From Pyrenopolyporus hunteri (taxonomy: Eukaryota > Ascomycota > Sordariomycetes > Xylariales > Hypoxylaceae): a stretch of DNA of 64,000 nucleotides. Shown here in pieces: positions 47,561 to 61,136 of this stretch. The notes beneath the pieces were generated by a model that saw only the letters and a list, made by a program, of their open reading frames with translations, was not told where the DNA came from and made no database searches. The translations under genes and the position numbers were made by a program. Where the stretch lies: NCBI GenBank assembly GCA_902806595.1, contig CADCXC010000046.1, positions 744,001 through 808,000 on the forward strand, given 5' to 3'. Numbering within the stretch: position 1 is the stretch's first letter; each line of letters starts with the position of its first letter.

Positions 47561-50500
47561 TACGATATTTTTTTATTTATATTAAAATATTATTTTATTA
47601 TATTAAATTTTTTTAAATTTATAATATTTATTATATCGTAAAAAATTAAAAATTCGATTTAAGTGTAAATTTACGAAAAAAAATTTAATTTTATTAAGTA
47701 AAAAAATATAAATAAATTTAAAATTTTAATTAAATATATTTTCGATTATTTAATTATTTCGATTTTTTTTATTAAATATTTTAATTTTATAATAATAAAA
47801 TAAAAAAAAATAAATTTATAAATTATTATTTTTTAATAAAAAATAACGTAAATATTAATTATATTAACGAATTTAAACGTAATAAATAAAAATAAATTAT
47901 ATATTTATATAATTAAAAAAATTATAAAAAAGTTTTAAAAACGTTTTAAAAGTTTTATTTTAAATAATTTTTAAATTATATTATATTAATTACGTTTGAT
48001 TTTAAAAATTATATTAATATAAAAAAACGTTTATATAAATAAAAATAATATTAATGTTATTAAATTTTTAATAAATCTTTTATTATTACGTAAATTATTA
48101 AAATAAAATAACGATAAATTAATAAAAGTAAAATAAAAATAATTTAATATATTAATATAAAAAACGTTTATATATCGAATTAAAAAAAGTATAATTTATT
48201 CGAAATTACTTATATCGATATATATATATATTACGATATAATAACGGTTACGATTTTTCGCCTCTTAAAGGTTTAATTAATTAATCGAATACGAAAATTC
48301 GAATTCGATAATATTTATTATATTAATAAAATTATTATTAATATTTTTTCGACGACGTTACGAATTATTTTCGTAATATACGTATTTATTTTTTATTACT
48401 TTTAATAATTCGTTATTTATATTTTATATTTTATCGCTTTTTTTATCGTAATTTTCGATAATATAATTTCTTTAATAATTAATATTTAAATCTTTATTAT
48501 TAATTTCGTTTAATTTTTAAAATAATTAAAATAATTTACGTAATTAATCGAAGCTTTAAATATTTAATATATTTATTTTTTTTACTTTCGTTTTATAAAA
48601 AATAATCGCGTTTTTTTAGATTATTATAATTAATTATTATTTTATTATTTTAATTTATGTTAAATTATAAAAGTATAATTAACGATATATTTTTAATTTT
48701 ATACGAAAAAAATAATTTTAACTTTTGTTATCGAAAAATATTTATAAACTTTTCGAATCGTTATTAAATAATTTATATATAATATTAACGATTTTATTAA
48801 ACGCCGCACTAAAAAAAAAAAATCATTATATCGAAAATTACGATTTTTCCTTTTAAATAATTTTATAATTTTTATTAATTAAACCGACTTTAATATTTAT
48901 ACCTATCGAAAATTAATAAAGCGATATTTATTACGACGTTTTTTTTATTCGAATTTTTAATAAAATATACTTTTTTATTATTATCGGTTATTTTAAAAAA
49001 GTTTAAAATAATAAAAATAATTATATCGAAGAATTTTATAACATTTTAAAAAATAAATTCCGTTTTTTTTTAAATATATATTATACGGTTAAAATTTATT
49101 AAATTTAATTTTACGTCGTATTTTTTATTATTTTTATTAAACGAACGACCATTTATTTTTTATATAATATATTTCGTTATTAATATTTTATAAATATATA
49201 TTTTATTATAAAACGATATTTTAATACGAAATAAAATAAAATTTAATATTATTATAATTAAATTTCGATTATTTTTTTTAATATTAAAATCGAAAAAAAA
49301 AAATAAAAAAAAGTCCGATTTTAAAATATTATAAATTATATTAAATAAATTAATATTATATTAATATACCCTTAAAAAAAATTTTAAAAGTAAATAATAA
49401 TTTATTATAACTATATAACGTATTATTTATAATATATCTTAATTATAATATATCTTATTTACTTCGTTATATTAATTTAAAAAATTAATTAATAAATTTT
49501 ATACGTTAATCGATATTTTTAAAAATATTAAAAAAATATGTTAATTTATAATTAACGACGATAACGACGAAAACTTTAATCAATTTTATATTAAATAAAA
49601 ATATCATTATAATAATAAAAATAGTCGATATTAATCGAAAAAAATAATTTAAATTTAAAAATATCGTTATTAAATATATAAAAAAAAAATATTAATTTAT
49701 TAAATATCTTAAAAAAAAATAAAAAAAAATTAAAAGATGTTAATAAATTTAAAAAATTAAAAATAAAAGTAAATATATTACGTTTTTAACGGGTTATAAA
49801 AATATTAAATAAAAAAATTCGAAATCGAAGGATAATAATTAAAACGTCGCTATTTTCGAAATAAAAAAAATCGACTTTTAATATTAATTAATTACGGTAT
49901 ATTTAATAAATTAAATATGTTAATATCGAATCGTTTTTCGTTACCCCTTTATTAATAAACTAAAAAATAACATTATATTTATTTTAAATCGATATATTAA
50001 AAATATTTTTTAAAATATTATCCCCGATATTAACGTAATTAAAATATTTATTATAAAAAAAAACTAATATTAAACTTTTATAAAAAGTTTTTTCGACCGA
50101 AATTTTAAAATAAATAATAATCGAATCAATGAAATTAATATTAAATTTAAAAACGAACTCTTAATTAAATCATTAAAAATAATTACGATTAACGTTTCGT
50201 TTAAATTAATTAATTTTTATATTATAAATTTAAACACCTCGTTTTTTATATATTTAAAAAATATAAATTAATTAAATATTTACTTAAATAACGTTATAAA
50301 TTAATTAATTAAAAAAAACGACGTTATCGTTATTATTATTTATAAATAAAAACATTTATAATTTTATTTCGATAATACGACTTTTTTTACGAAATTTAAA
50401 TTACGTTATATTTATATTCGATTTAATTACTTTTTTATAATTAAATTATATATTTTTTTAAATAAAATAAATTATAACGTCGATATTAAAAATATTAAAA

Positions 50501-50620
50501 AAATTAATAAATTTTATTATTATTATTAAATTAAAAGTAAAATTCTTTAAAAATTTAAATTTAATTTAAAAAACTTTAATATAAACTTTAATTATAAAAT
50601 TATCGTTAATATTATATATT
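47561..50620. other. Interior of the copia-like element before integrase
   Basis: AT-rich, with residual isolated C more frequent than isolated G in the right half (48700 onwards), consistent with G-to-A loss on the coding strand. Gag and protease should lie here, but I could not recognise them. Confidence 0.45.
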
Positions 50621-50629
50621 TAAATAAAC

Positions 50630-50960
50630 GTTCCGTCCTATACGTAATCGACGTCGTTATAAAATTTTAAACCGTTCGTTTTATAAAAATTATTTTTATT
50701 AAAAAAACTTAAAATATATTAAAATAATATTAAATTAATATTTACTTTAAACCTTCGAATATTATTATATATAATATCAATACAAACTTCGATAACGTCG
50801 AATTTCGAAACAAAACTCGTATTATTAAAGTTATTTATTATTAAATATTAATTAAAATATATTAATTAATTAATAAAATTAAAAAATATTACGACTTCGT
50901 TTATAAAACGTACGAAATTATTATCGATAAACTTTAAAATTTAAATTTATACGTAATTTA
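50630..50960 (+). pseudogene. Decayed copia integrase core
   Basis: With stops ignored, the plus frame has the spacing of a fungal retrotransposon integrase catalytic core: an Asp in LYVIDVV, then about 40-50 residues later a NIIIYN..NFDNVEFR stretch corresponding to the second conserved Asp block, and downstream YYDFVYKTYEIIIDKL. Many codons show G-to-A changes and the frame has several stops. Confidence 0.65.
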
Positions 50961-52089
50961 ATTATAAATAATTATTAAAATAATTAACGATATCGTTAAC
51001 TTTAATAATTTAATACTTATATTTTTTATATTCGACGTTTACTTTAAAATTAATATAAACTTACCTTTTACCTCTACATAAATTTAAAAAATATAAACCG
51101 TTTAAAAAATAATAACGAAAATTAAAAAAATTAAAATATAACGTTCCGTAAAAAACACTTTAAATATACGTAATAACCTTAACATTTAAAAAACTTTTCC
51201 TATATTATTTTCCATCGATAATAAAATATTTATTTATAAAAAAAAAAAAAAAATAAAAAAATCCGTATAAAATTATTATTATATTAAATAAAAATATTAC
51301 CGTCGCTTTTAATATTTCGAACGAAATATTTACGTTTAAAAACTTTTACGTTAAATCGTATATTTAATCTCAAAAAAACCCCGTACCGTTTAAAAAATTT
51401 AAAATTAAATTATTTACGTTAACTTTTAACTTCGATAATTATTAAATTATTTCGAAGGAAAATTTTATATATATTAACGATTTTTCCCATACCGTTAAAT
51501 TATACATTATTAATAAAAAATAAAAAAATTTTACTTTTATTATTAAATTACAAACGAACGAAAAAATTATTATATAAAAAAAACTTTACGAAATATTAAA
51601 TATAAAAAAATTTAACGCTTTATTTAAAAAAAATATTTTACGCTTAAAAATTTACGATATAATTATACATTAAAACGTTATAATTTTTAAATTATAAATA
51701 ATTCGTAAAATGAAAAGTAAAAATACCGTTATATTATATAAAAAGTTTCGTTTAATAATTTAAAATTATAATAATTTCGATAAAAAATACATTATAACGT
51801 ATATATTTATTATTTAAAAAATTAATTAACGTATTATATTAACTTTAACGTTTATATTACGTCGTAAAAAAATAAAAGTTATAATTTAAAATATTATAAT
51901 AACTTACACTTAATTTAAAACATCGATATAAAAAATTATTTTTATATATTTATTAATCGAATTTAAAAATAAATACTTTAAAAAAATATTATTATAAATA
52001 ATTAAACTTTTATATAATTTCGTAAAATTAAATATTTATTAATTTAAAATTTATTTACGTTATTATTAATAAAAATTACGAATAAAACC

Positions 52090-52300
52090 ATTAATTTTCG
52101 ACCCTTATTTATTTATAATAAATTTAAACCCGTTCGAATTTATTAACTTTTAAACGAATAATACCTTTAATATTAATATTATAAACTTTTTTATTATTAA
52201 AAATAAAATTTTTAATAAAATTAAAATTAAAACGCATTTTTAAAAAATTATAAACTTCGAAATCGAAAATTTTAATAATTTACGCATTATAATTTACGAT
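52090..52300 (+). pseudogene. Decayed copia reverse transcriptase segment
   Basis: The plus frame reads LIFDPYLFIINLNPFEFINF, then a stop, then TNNTFNINI. This matches the order of the copia RT block that ends in the catalytic Asp-Asp. Both Asp positions now read Asn (52157-52162), as expected for G-to-A changes, so the enzyme would be dead even without the stops. Confidence 0.65.
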
Positions 52301-53173
52301 AAAAATTTTAACGTAACGATTATTTAAAAAAATTAAATTGAAAAATTTAAACTATTAAACGTTAAAACTTTCGATATAATTAAAAAATTCGTAAAATAAC
52401 GAATTTAAAATGTATATATTACTTTTATATATTAATTCGAAATAACTTTTAATTATTTTATAACGATTTAATACTTCGAATTTAAATCTAAAAAAATTAA
52501 AATTTTTAACGTTAAAATTAAATAATAAATAAATAATTAAATACGTAAACTTCGTTATATCGAATTAAACCTTTAAAATTTACGCTTTTATATTTTTATC
52601 GATAAATTTTTTATAAATAATAAAAACTTAAATTTATAAATCGAATACGTTATTATTTTAAATAATAAAAGTTTTATCGATCGAAATAATAAAATACGAA
52701 TTATTAATAATATTATTTATTAATTATTTATTAAATGTAAATAAATTACTCGTAACGTATTTATTAATAAAATTTATAAAATAATTTAAAATTTTAACGT
52801 CGATTACGTTATTTACTATACGATTAATATTATTTTAAAATATTTTTCGTTTTTTAAAACTTTTTTCGTTTTATACATCGACTTTTTATCGTTATATTAA
52901 TATTTAATATAAATAAAAAACATTAATAAAAAAAAATTAATAATCGATTTAATAACGTTAAAATAATTTTATAAAAACCGGAAAATTAATAATATTCGAT
53001 AAATACATAAATCGTATAACCCCGTAAACGTAATAATAAAAACGTTTTTTAATAAAATTATAAAAAATTTAATAAAAAATAATTAAATTAATTTACGATT
53101 AAAAAAATAAATAAAACGAAAAATTTAATTAATAATTTATAATTAATTAATTACGAAAAAAAAATAAAATAAA

Positions 53174-53389
53174 TAATAATTAATTAATTTATATACGTAT
53201 TATTTCGTAATATATACCTTAAAAAAAAAATATTTATATATTTTCGCTTATATAAAAAAAACTTTTTTTACGATTTCTTTATTAAATAATCTTTCCTTTT
53301 TAAATAATTTATATAATATTAATTTTATTTTATCGTATTTAATTTTACTGTTATTTTTTTATTTTATTTTACGTATATATTTATTAATA
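53174..53389 (+). repeat. 3' LTR of the copia-like element
   Basis: Aligns with 45965-46181: TAATAATTAATTAATT start, the TATACGTATTATTTCGTAATATA block, TTATATAAAAAAAAC, and a TTATTAATA end. Followed by AAAAT. Confidence 0.8.
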
Positions 53390-53394
53390 AAAAT

Positions 53395-53951
53395 CGTTTA
53401 TTATATTAAAAAAATCGAATTTTCGTATCGAATTATCGTTAATTAATAAAAAGTTATATTTATTTATCGACGTTAATATAAATTTTATCACCGTTTTAAA
53501 TTTTCATAATTACGACCGTTTTAATAAAATATTTATTAATAAATTTTTTATATTTTTATTTATATATTTTTTACGATAATATAATATATTTATTAAAAAA
53601 TGTAAAATTACGTAATTATTAATTAAATTTATTAAATTTATAAGTCGTAACTTTTAATTAATTAATATCGACGAAAATTTTAATAATAATTTATAAAAAA
53701 ATTAAAATTAATTAATTTCGTAATTTATTTAAAAAATATTAAATAATAAATATAATATTTATCGATAAATATTATTATTTAAATTTAAATATTATAAAAA
53801 ATTTATATATAAAAAATCTTTATAAATTCGTTAAAATTAAATAAATTAAATTAAAATAATTTATCGATATAATTATAATTATAATATATTATTTTAATTA
53901 ATATTTATAAATATATATTTATATTTTTTTAATTTTTTTTTTTGTTTTTTT
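53395..53951. other. AT-rich spacer between the copia element and minisatellite copy 3
   Basis: No gene, no repeat recognised. Not similar to the 111-bp stretch between the 5' LTR and copy 2, so the copies of the minisatellite element were not duplicated together with the LTR. Confidence 0.4.
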
Positions 53952-54280
53952 TATTCGAAATTTCCTCGGGATATTGTTTCGAATTTTTTTTTTAAAAAAA
54001 AAAATCGAAAAAAAGTAAAAATTAATTACGTAAAAATTCATAAGTTATATTTTTTACGTTATATTAATTATATATTATATTACGTTATATATATATTACG
54101 TTACGTTAATTAATTATATATACGTTTTACGTAATAATTTATATTACGTTTTTATTTAATTAATTAAATCGTTTTATTAAATCGTTATATATATCGTAAT
54201 TATTATATTTAAAATTATTCGTATTTTAATAAATAATTTTATTAATTAAATTAATTTAATTATATAAATTTAATTATAAA
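53952..54280 (+). mobile_element. Minisatellite-bearing element, copy 3, left fragment
   Basis: Starts TATTCGAAATTTCCTCGGG and follows copy 2 closely up to the beginning of the 14-bp array (TTAATTATATAAATTTAATT). There it is interrupted by an LTR element. The last five bases ATAAA (54276-54280) are duplicated at 58347-58351, after which the sequence resumes. Confidence 0.75.
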
Positions 54281-54425
54281 TGATAAAATATACGTAAATA
54301 CGCGCACGGGCTTTATTATCGTATAAACGCCTTCGATATATTACTTAATTAAAACCGATAATAAATACGTAATTTTAAATAAATAAGTTTTTTATAATAT
54401 TATATTTTTATTTAAAAAATTAATA
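54281..54425 (+). repeat. 5' LTR of the nested element, 145 bp
   Basis: TGATAAAATATACGTAAATA start. Contains TTTATTATCGTATAAACG and CCTTCGATATATTA, identical in the partner LTR. Confidence 0.85.
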
Positions 54426-57400
54426 TTTAATAATATTTTTACTTATTATATTATATTATATTATATTAATAAATTAAATATAAAAATAAAGTATTTTAAT
54501 AATAACGATATTTTTAGATAATTTTCTTTAATTAAATTAAATATAAAAATTACCTTTTAATAAAGTAAATATTATTTAATTAACGGTTAAAAAACTTCGG
54601 AAATAAAAAATTTTAATTATTTATTAATTAATTAATTAATTAATTAAAAAAATTAAAAATTTTATAAAAAATAATCCCTCGTTTTATAATTCGAAATAGT
54701 TAATAAATAAATATAAGTTTAAATAAACCTTCGAAATAATATATCGATTAATAGGATTAATAAGTTAATTAAAAGATTAAACTTTATAAAAAAAAAATCT
54801 AATTTTATAAAAAAAAAATTTAACTTATTAAAATAATTAATTTAATTTAAATTAAATTTATTAAAATATTTAATTATAAGATTAAAACTTAACGATTTTA
54901 TAATTAAAAACGTAATTTAATTAAATTTAAATAAGTGAAAAAAAAAATTTTTCGTGTTTCGAATAATTTTCGAGTTTTAGTTTTAAAAAGTTTTCGTTAT
55001 TAATTTACGTATAAATATAAGTAACGAACTTATTAATTTTTTTATTTTTATAATATCGAGTACGAATATTTAATTAAATTAATTTATTATTACTTATTTT
55101 ATTAAAATTAATATCTTTAATTTTATTCGTATAATTTTTACTTTTAAAAACGTAATTTCGTCGATTATTAGATATTATCGATATATTTATCGTAAAATTA
55201 TCGACTTTAAATTTAACGTTAAAAACTTTTATATATCGATTAATTAATTATTTTAATAAAACTTTATTTAATTATTTAAAAATTTAAAAAAATAAAAAAT
55301 AAATTACTTAAATTTTAATTATATTAATAAATAAAAGTACGTAAATATTTCGAATAAAATATCGATTATATTAAATTACGTAAATTTTAAATAAACATTA
55401 ATTCGATTAAACTACGTAGATTTTAAATAAATATTAATTCGAATAATCTACGTAAATTTTATTCGATATTTAATTAATAATAATAATAAAATAAAATAAT
55501 TAATAATAATTTTAATAATTATAATAATTAAATTTATAATTTTAATAATAATAATAGTTAAATTCGTAACTTAATTAATAATAATAACCTTATAATGATA
55601 TATTTAATTTTAATTTATTTAATTTAAATAAAAAAGTTTAATAAAAAATAAATAAAATAATGTTATTTTTTTAAATAATTTTAAATTTAAACGATATAAT
55701 TAATAATAATTTAATTAATTACGGTAATATTAATAATAGTAACGAATTAAACGAATGGAAAATAATTAATATAGGATATTTTTAATCGGATTTAAATTAT
55801 TTATTTAAAATAAAAAACTTCGTTTAAATTAATAAAAATATATATTAAAAAAACGTTTATATATTTATTAATAAAGTAAAAAACGTTAAAATTAACAAAA
55901 TTAAAACTAAACGTATCGTAGAATTTATATATAAATTATACCGTAATTTAATTTAAATATAATAGATTAAAAGTTTTATATAACTATAAAAAGATATAAT
56001 AAAAACCGATAATATATACGTATTAATATAATTTTACGAAAAATTTAAAAAGTTCGAATTCGAAGCGATTAATAATGTCGAAACGATAAAATATATTAAA
56101 AAAAATTATATACGTAATATAAATATCGTTTCATAAGGAATAAACGTATAAAAACTTTATAAAATTACACGTATAAATTAATCGATATAATATATATTAT
56201 AAATTTATAATAAATTAAACTTTAAATTATAAATATTTATAACCTTTTTAACGTTAATTATAATAATTAACGAATACTTTAAATACGTAAAAAAATATTA
56301 AAAAACATAACGAATAAAATTAATAATAATAAAAAAAAGAAATTTAACTTTTATAAAATCGATAAACGATATATTATTTAAAAATATTTTAATTAATTTC
56401 GTAAAATTAAATAAATATATAAACGCGAATATTTATTTCGACTTAAATAATTTCGTAAATTCGAACTTTTTCGTAATTTTAAATAATAAAGACGTAATAA
56501 TTAATAACGAACGTTATAATAAATATTATAATAATTAAAACCGCCGTAATTACCGAAAAAATAACTAAAAACGTTATTATAATAATAACGATAAGAGTAA
56601 TTATCGCGGAAATTATTACCGCGATTTTTAAAATAATCGTTATAAAAGCGGTTATCGAAGTAAGTATTAATACGGATAATATAAACGCGATTTACGATAT
56701 TAAAGAAAAAGAAATAAAAGATAACGAAAATAAAAACGCTAAAAAAAGAAAAATATAAAGTAAAAATATAAAAAAAAATATCGAAAATATTAAAAATAAA
56801 TATTAAAATCGACTTTTTAGAAAAAAACCCTATATCGTTAATTTTACCGTCGATTATATAAAGTATTCGACCCCCTCTAATAATAAAATTTTTCCTCCTT
56901 TTTTATTTTTTTACCATTTATTTTTTTTCTAAATAATTTTTTTTTAAACTTAACCCACTTATTTAAAACATTTATAATATTAAAATTTTCGATTAAATTA
57001 TTTATTACATTAAATTTTTCGACTTACGTATATAAAAAATTTATTCGTTTTAAATTTCCGAAAAAGATTTTCCTTTTAATAAAATTATTACGTACATTTA
57101 TTTAAATATTTTTTATTTTTTAAAAATTCGTAATTATAAAAACTTTCGATTAAACCTTCGAAAAAGTTAATAATTTAACTAATAATTAAACTATTAACCT
57201 AATTAATAAAAAAACCTTTAAGATACCCCTTAAAAATCTTAAAAAAAATTTAAAGTATATAAATTTAAGCGTAAAATAACTTTAATAAATAATTATATTA
57301 TAAATAAACGATATTAATTATTTAATTTAAATTAAAAACGCTTTTAATAAAGTAAAAATATAATTAATTATAACTTTTATATAATAACGTAATAAAATAA

Positions 57401-58201
57401 AAAAATTTCGATTTAGATATAACGATTATAAATTAATAAATAATTTAAACAAAAAAAAATATTAAAAAAAAATTATCGAAATCGTAAAAATTCGTTTATA
57501 ATTTAATATTTATAAAATTATTAAAAACTTAATTATTATAATATCGAAATAAGTTTTAAATACCATTAATAAATATAAAACTATTAAACGTTATTTAAAC
57601 AATATTAAAAAAATTAATAAAAAAGTTAATTAAATTATTAATAAACTTAAAAAAACGTTATAAATTTTCGATTTAAATAATTTAAAAACTTTAAAAATTT
57701 ACGAAAATTTAAAATATAAATACGAAATAATATTAACGATTATTTTAATTAAATTAATTAAATTAAACTTATTATAACTATTATAACCACTTAATAATAA
57801 AATAATTTTAAACTTTTAAATAAATAATAAAATTAAAATAATCGAAAAAAACGTTAAAAATAACGACGATTAAAACGTTTATATTATTTCAAATAAATCG
57901 AAAAAAACTACTTAACCTCGTAATTTTATTAAAATTATTAAATAAATTAAACTTTTATATAATATCGCAAAAAAAATAAATTAAAATTTAAAAAAATTAA
58001 AAACTTTAATATAAATAATAAATATTATTAAAAAAATCGTATCCGAATTATTAAATAAAATTAAAAACGTAATTTTATAAAATAAAAACATAAAAATAAA
58101 TAATAAAATAAAAAAAATTAACGATATTAATAATAAAAATTTTAACTTAAATTAAAATTAAAATTTCCGTAAAAAATTAAAACTTTCGTAAAAAAAAAAA
58201 A

Positions 58202-58346
58202 TGATAAAATACGCGTAAATACACGTACGAACTTTATTATCGTATAAACGCCTTCGATATATTATTTAATTAAAACCGATAATAAACACGTAACTTTAAA
58301 TAAATAAACTTTTTATAATATTATATTTTTATTTAAAAAATTAATA
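58202..58346 (+). repeat. 3' LTR of the nested element, 145 bp
   Basis: Same length and ends as 54281-54425, followed by the duplicated target ATAAA at 58347-58351. Confidence 0.85.
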
Positions 58347-59290
58347 ATAAATATAAATTTAATTTTAATTTAATATATAATTTAATTTAAAAAAATCGAA
58401 TTAAATAAATCGAATTAAATAAATCAAATTAAATAAATCGAATTAAATAAATCGAATTAAATAAATCGAATTAAATAAATCGAATTAAATAAATCGAATT
58501 AAATAAATCGAATTAAATAAATCGAATTAAATAAATTAAATTATATAAATTTAATTTTAATTTAACGTATAATTCGATTTAAAAAAATCGAATTAAATAA
58601 ATTTATACGAAAAATTTAAATTATATAAATTTAATTATATAAATTTAATTTTAATTTAATGTATAATTCGATTTAAAAAATTTTAATTATATAAATTTAA
58701 TTATATAAATTTAATTTTAATTCGATATATTTTTCGTAACATTTTTCGAAAAATTTTTCGAATTATATATTTAAAACTAAATATAATTATACGGATGGTT
58801 TTTTACGATAATTTTTTCGAAAAATAGTATAAAATAGCTATTTACGACGGTTTTTTCGAAAAATTTTTAAAAAGGTAATAGGGATAATTTTTCGCGACGG
58901 TTTTTTCGAAAAATGGTATAAAATAATTTCTCGTAACGGTTTTATCGAAAGATAATAGAAATAATCTTTCGCGACGACTTTATCGAAAAGTAATAAAAGT
59001 GGTTTTTCGCGACGATTTTATCGAAAAATAATATAGGTAGCCTTTCGCAACGGCTTTTTCGAAAAATAATATAAAGTAATTTTTCGTAACAACTTTTCGA
59101 AAAATAATACGAATGGTTTTTCGTAAAAATTAAAAAATGTTATAAAAATTATATTAAAAATTATATTAAAAATTATATTAAAAATTATATTAACAATTAT
59201 ATTAAAAAGTATATAACTATAAAAATAATCGTAAAATTCGAAGAAAATCGAAAGTTATTATATTATTTTACGAAAATAACTTTTAATTTA
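58347..59290 (+). mobile_element. Minisatellite-bearing element, copy 3, right fragment
   Basis: Continues from the break at 54280: 14-bp array (to about 58730), a 39-bp array in heavily mutated form (about 58800-59110, roughly eight cores such as CGCGACGG and CGTAACGG), a 12-bp array ATTAAAAATTAT (about 59148-59213), and the tail TTATATTATTTTACGAAAATAAC that matches the right-end hairpin region of copy 1. Confidence 0.75.
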
Positions 59291-59401
59291 AAATATATAA
59301 ATTTATTAAATTAAATATTTAAATAAATATATAATTTTTATTTACGATTTTAATATTTAAATATTTATAAAAAAGTACGATTTTAATATAATACGGTTAT
59401 T

Positions 59402-59414
59402 TATTATTATTATC

Positions 59415-59450
<36 letters not shown>

Positions 59451-59452
59451 TT
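59402..59452. repeat. TTA trinucleotide microsatellite
   Basis: About 16 TTA units interrupted once by TCG, inside AT-rich sequence without genes. Confidence 0.8.
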
Positions 59453-59882
59453 ATACGTTTATTTTTTATTACGTCGTTAATTATTTAACGTCGTTAAAAT
59501 ATTATATAACGTTACGATATAAACTTTATTTTTACGATTAAATAAATATAAATAAAATTTTAAATCGAATTTATATAAATATTTATTTATTTAATAAATT
59601 TATTTAAATTTTAATCGAAATTTATTTTTTATTTTAAAATAAAAATTTAATATTTAAAATTAAAAAAGAAAATAAAATAATTAATAAAAATAAAAAACAA
59701 TTAATAAAATCGATTCGAATTATAATTAATTTAAATTTTTTAATATAATTTAATGTATTTTATTTTAAAAATTAAAATATATTTTTTAAAGCGAATTTAA
59801 TTTTTATAATTATTATTTTAATTACGATTTTTATTACGATTTATATTACGATTTAATTTTTTATAATTTTTTTTATTTAATA

Positions 59883-60172
59883 ATTTTTATTACGTATATC
59901 GATTATTATATTAATTATTATATTAATTATTATATCGATTATTATATTTATTATTATATTAATTATTATTATATTAATTATCGTTATATCGATTATTATT
60001 ATATCGATTATTATTACATTAATTACCGTTATATTAATTATTATTACATTAATTATTATTATATCGATATTATTATATCGATTATTATTATATTTATTAT
60101 TATATTTATTATTATATTTACTATTATTATATCGATTATTATATTTATTATTATATTTATTATTATATAAAT
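59883..60172. repeat. Degenerate tandem array of ATTATTATAT(CG/TA)ATTATT units
   Basis: Alternating short units of the type TATCGATTATTA, TATTAATTATTA and TATTTATTATTA, about 12-18 bp each, probably derived by RIP from a single simple-sequence array. Confidence 0.65.
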
Positions 60173-61136
60173 ATTTTATATTTTTTAAACGAATTTTTAT
60201 TTATTTTTTATAATTTTTTTTTAATAATAAATTAAAAAATAAAAAATTAATTATTTAAAAATATATTATTTATAAATTAAACGATTATATAACGTTAATT
60301 ATATAATACGATTATAATTAAAAAAATTCTTTTATTTTTATATTTAAATAGTTTTAATTTTATTAATATTATATTTATTTATTTAAATAATTAAAATAAT
60401 TAATATTATTAATTAAAGTAAATATATTTTTATTATATTTAATTTATACGTCATCGAAAAATATTTATTAAAATTAAATTTATAATAATAATTTTTAATA
60501 ATAATTTTATTAATTATACTTTATTATAAACGATTAATAAAATTAATTAAAAATTAAATTATTACGGTAAATTTATTAATATAAATAATAAAAGTTAAAA
60601 TAAGTTAAAAAAATATTTTTTATTATTTTTAATTATAACGAATTTTAAAGTTAATTAATTTATTAATTTATTAGTTTTTTTTATTTTCGCGTTCGATTAA
60701 AACCCCGGCGGCGTAAATAACGGTTAACGGTTAAATTTAAAGTTTAAAATAATAAAAATATAAATTTTTTTTTCGAAATAAATAAATTAATAATATTAAT
60801 AATAATTATTATTTTTTTTAATTTAACATTTAAAATATTTATATTATAAATTATTTCGAAAATTTATTATATCGATTATTTAAATGGTTTCGATAACGGT
60901 AAAAATTTATATATAAAAATAAATAATAAAATTATATTATAATAACGATAAAATCGTATATATTTCGAAAAAAAATTATAAAAATTAAAATTATTATTAA
61001 AATTTACCGTAAATAATTTTATTATTAATCGCGACGATTTTTTATTACGAATATACGAAAACGATTATTTAATTTTTTTTAAATTCTTCGATTTATTTTT
61101 TATTTAAAAATATTAATAAAAATGTAAATATATTTT
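60173..61136. other. RIP-saturated AT-rich sequence
   Basis: No gene or clear repeat. A slightly GC-richer island AACCCCGGCGGCGTAAATAA near 60701-60720 stands out but has no recognisable content. Confidence 0.4.

Larger units (their letters stand above)
45965..53389 (+). mobile_element. RIP-degraded Ty1/copia-like LTR retrotransposon (7.4 kb)
   Basis: LTRs of 217 bp (45965-46181) and 216 bp (53174-53389), TSD AAAAT, and a purine-rich tract (53153-53173) before the 3' LTR. The plus-strand reading is broken by stops but keeps two domains. An integrase core at about 50630-50960 includes a LYVIDVV..F segment and NIIIYNINTNFDNVEFR. A copia-type reverse transcriptase at about 52090-52300 includes FDPYLF and a TNNT stretch at 52154-52165, where the family has Asp-Asp. 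Integrase before reverse transcriptase is the Ty1/copia order. A copy of the minisatellite element (46293-47560) sits 111 bp after the 5' LTR; without it the element is about 6.2 kb, normal for copia. Domain calls rest on my recollection of fungal copia polyproteins. Confidence 0.8.
54281..58346 (+). mobile_element. Nested 4.07-kb LTR retroelement, probably non-autonomous
   Basis: Two 145-bp LTRs (54281-54425 and 58202-58346) start TGATAAAATA and end AAAATTAATA; I count 11 differences, all transitions. A perfect 5-bp TSD ATAAA flanks it, and an A-tract (58191-58201) replaces the polypurine tract before the 3' LTR. The insertion exactly interrupts minisatellite copy 3, with copy 2 showing the empty-site sequence. 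The internal region (3.8 kb) is short for gag plus a full pol. Around 56520-56710 the plus frame reads as an Arg/Gly/Asn/Tyr-rich stretch (NYRGNYYRDF, RYKSGYRSKY), like the nucleic-acid-binding tail of a Gag protein. No pol domain was recognised. Confidence 0.8.

Noticed and set aside
46293..59290. Reading minisatellite copies 2 and 3 as the long LTRs of a single giant retrotransposon
   Set aside because: The copia-like element (45965-53389) has its own LTRs and target duplication, with copy 2 inside and copy 3 outside it. The two structures would have to cross, so independent insertion of the minisatellite element is simpler.
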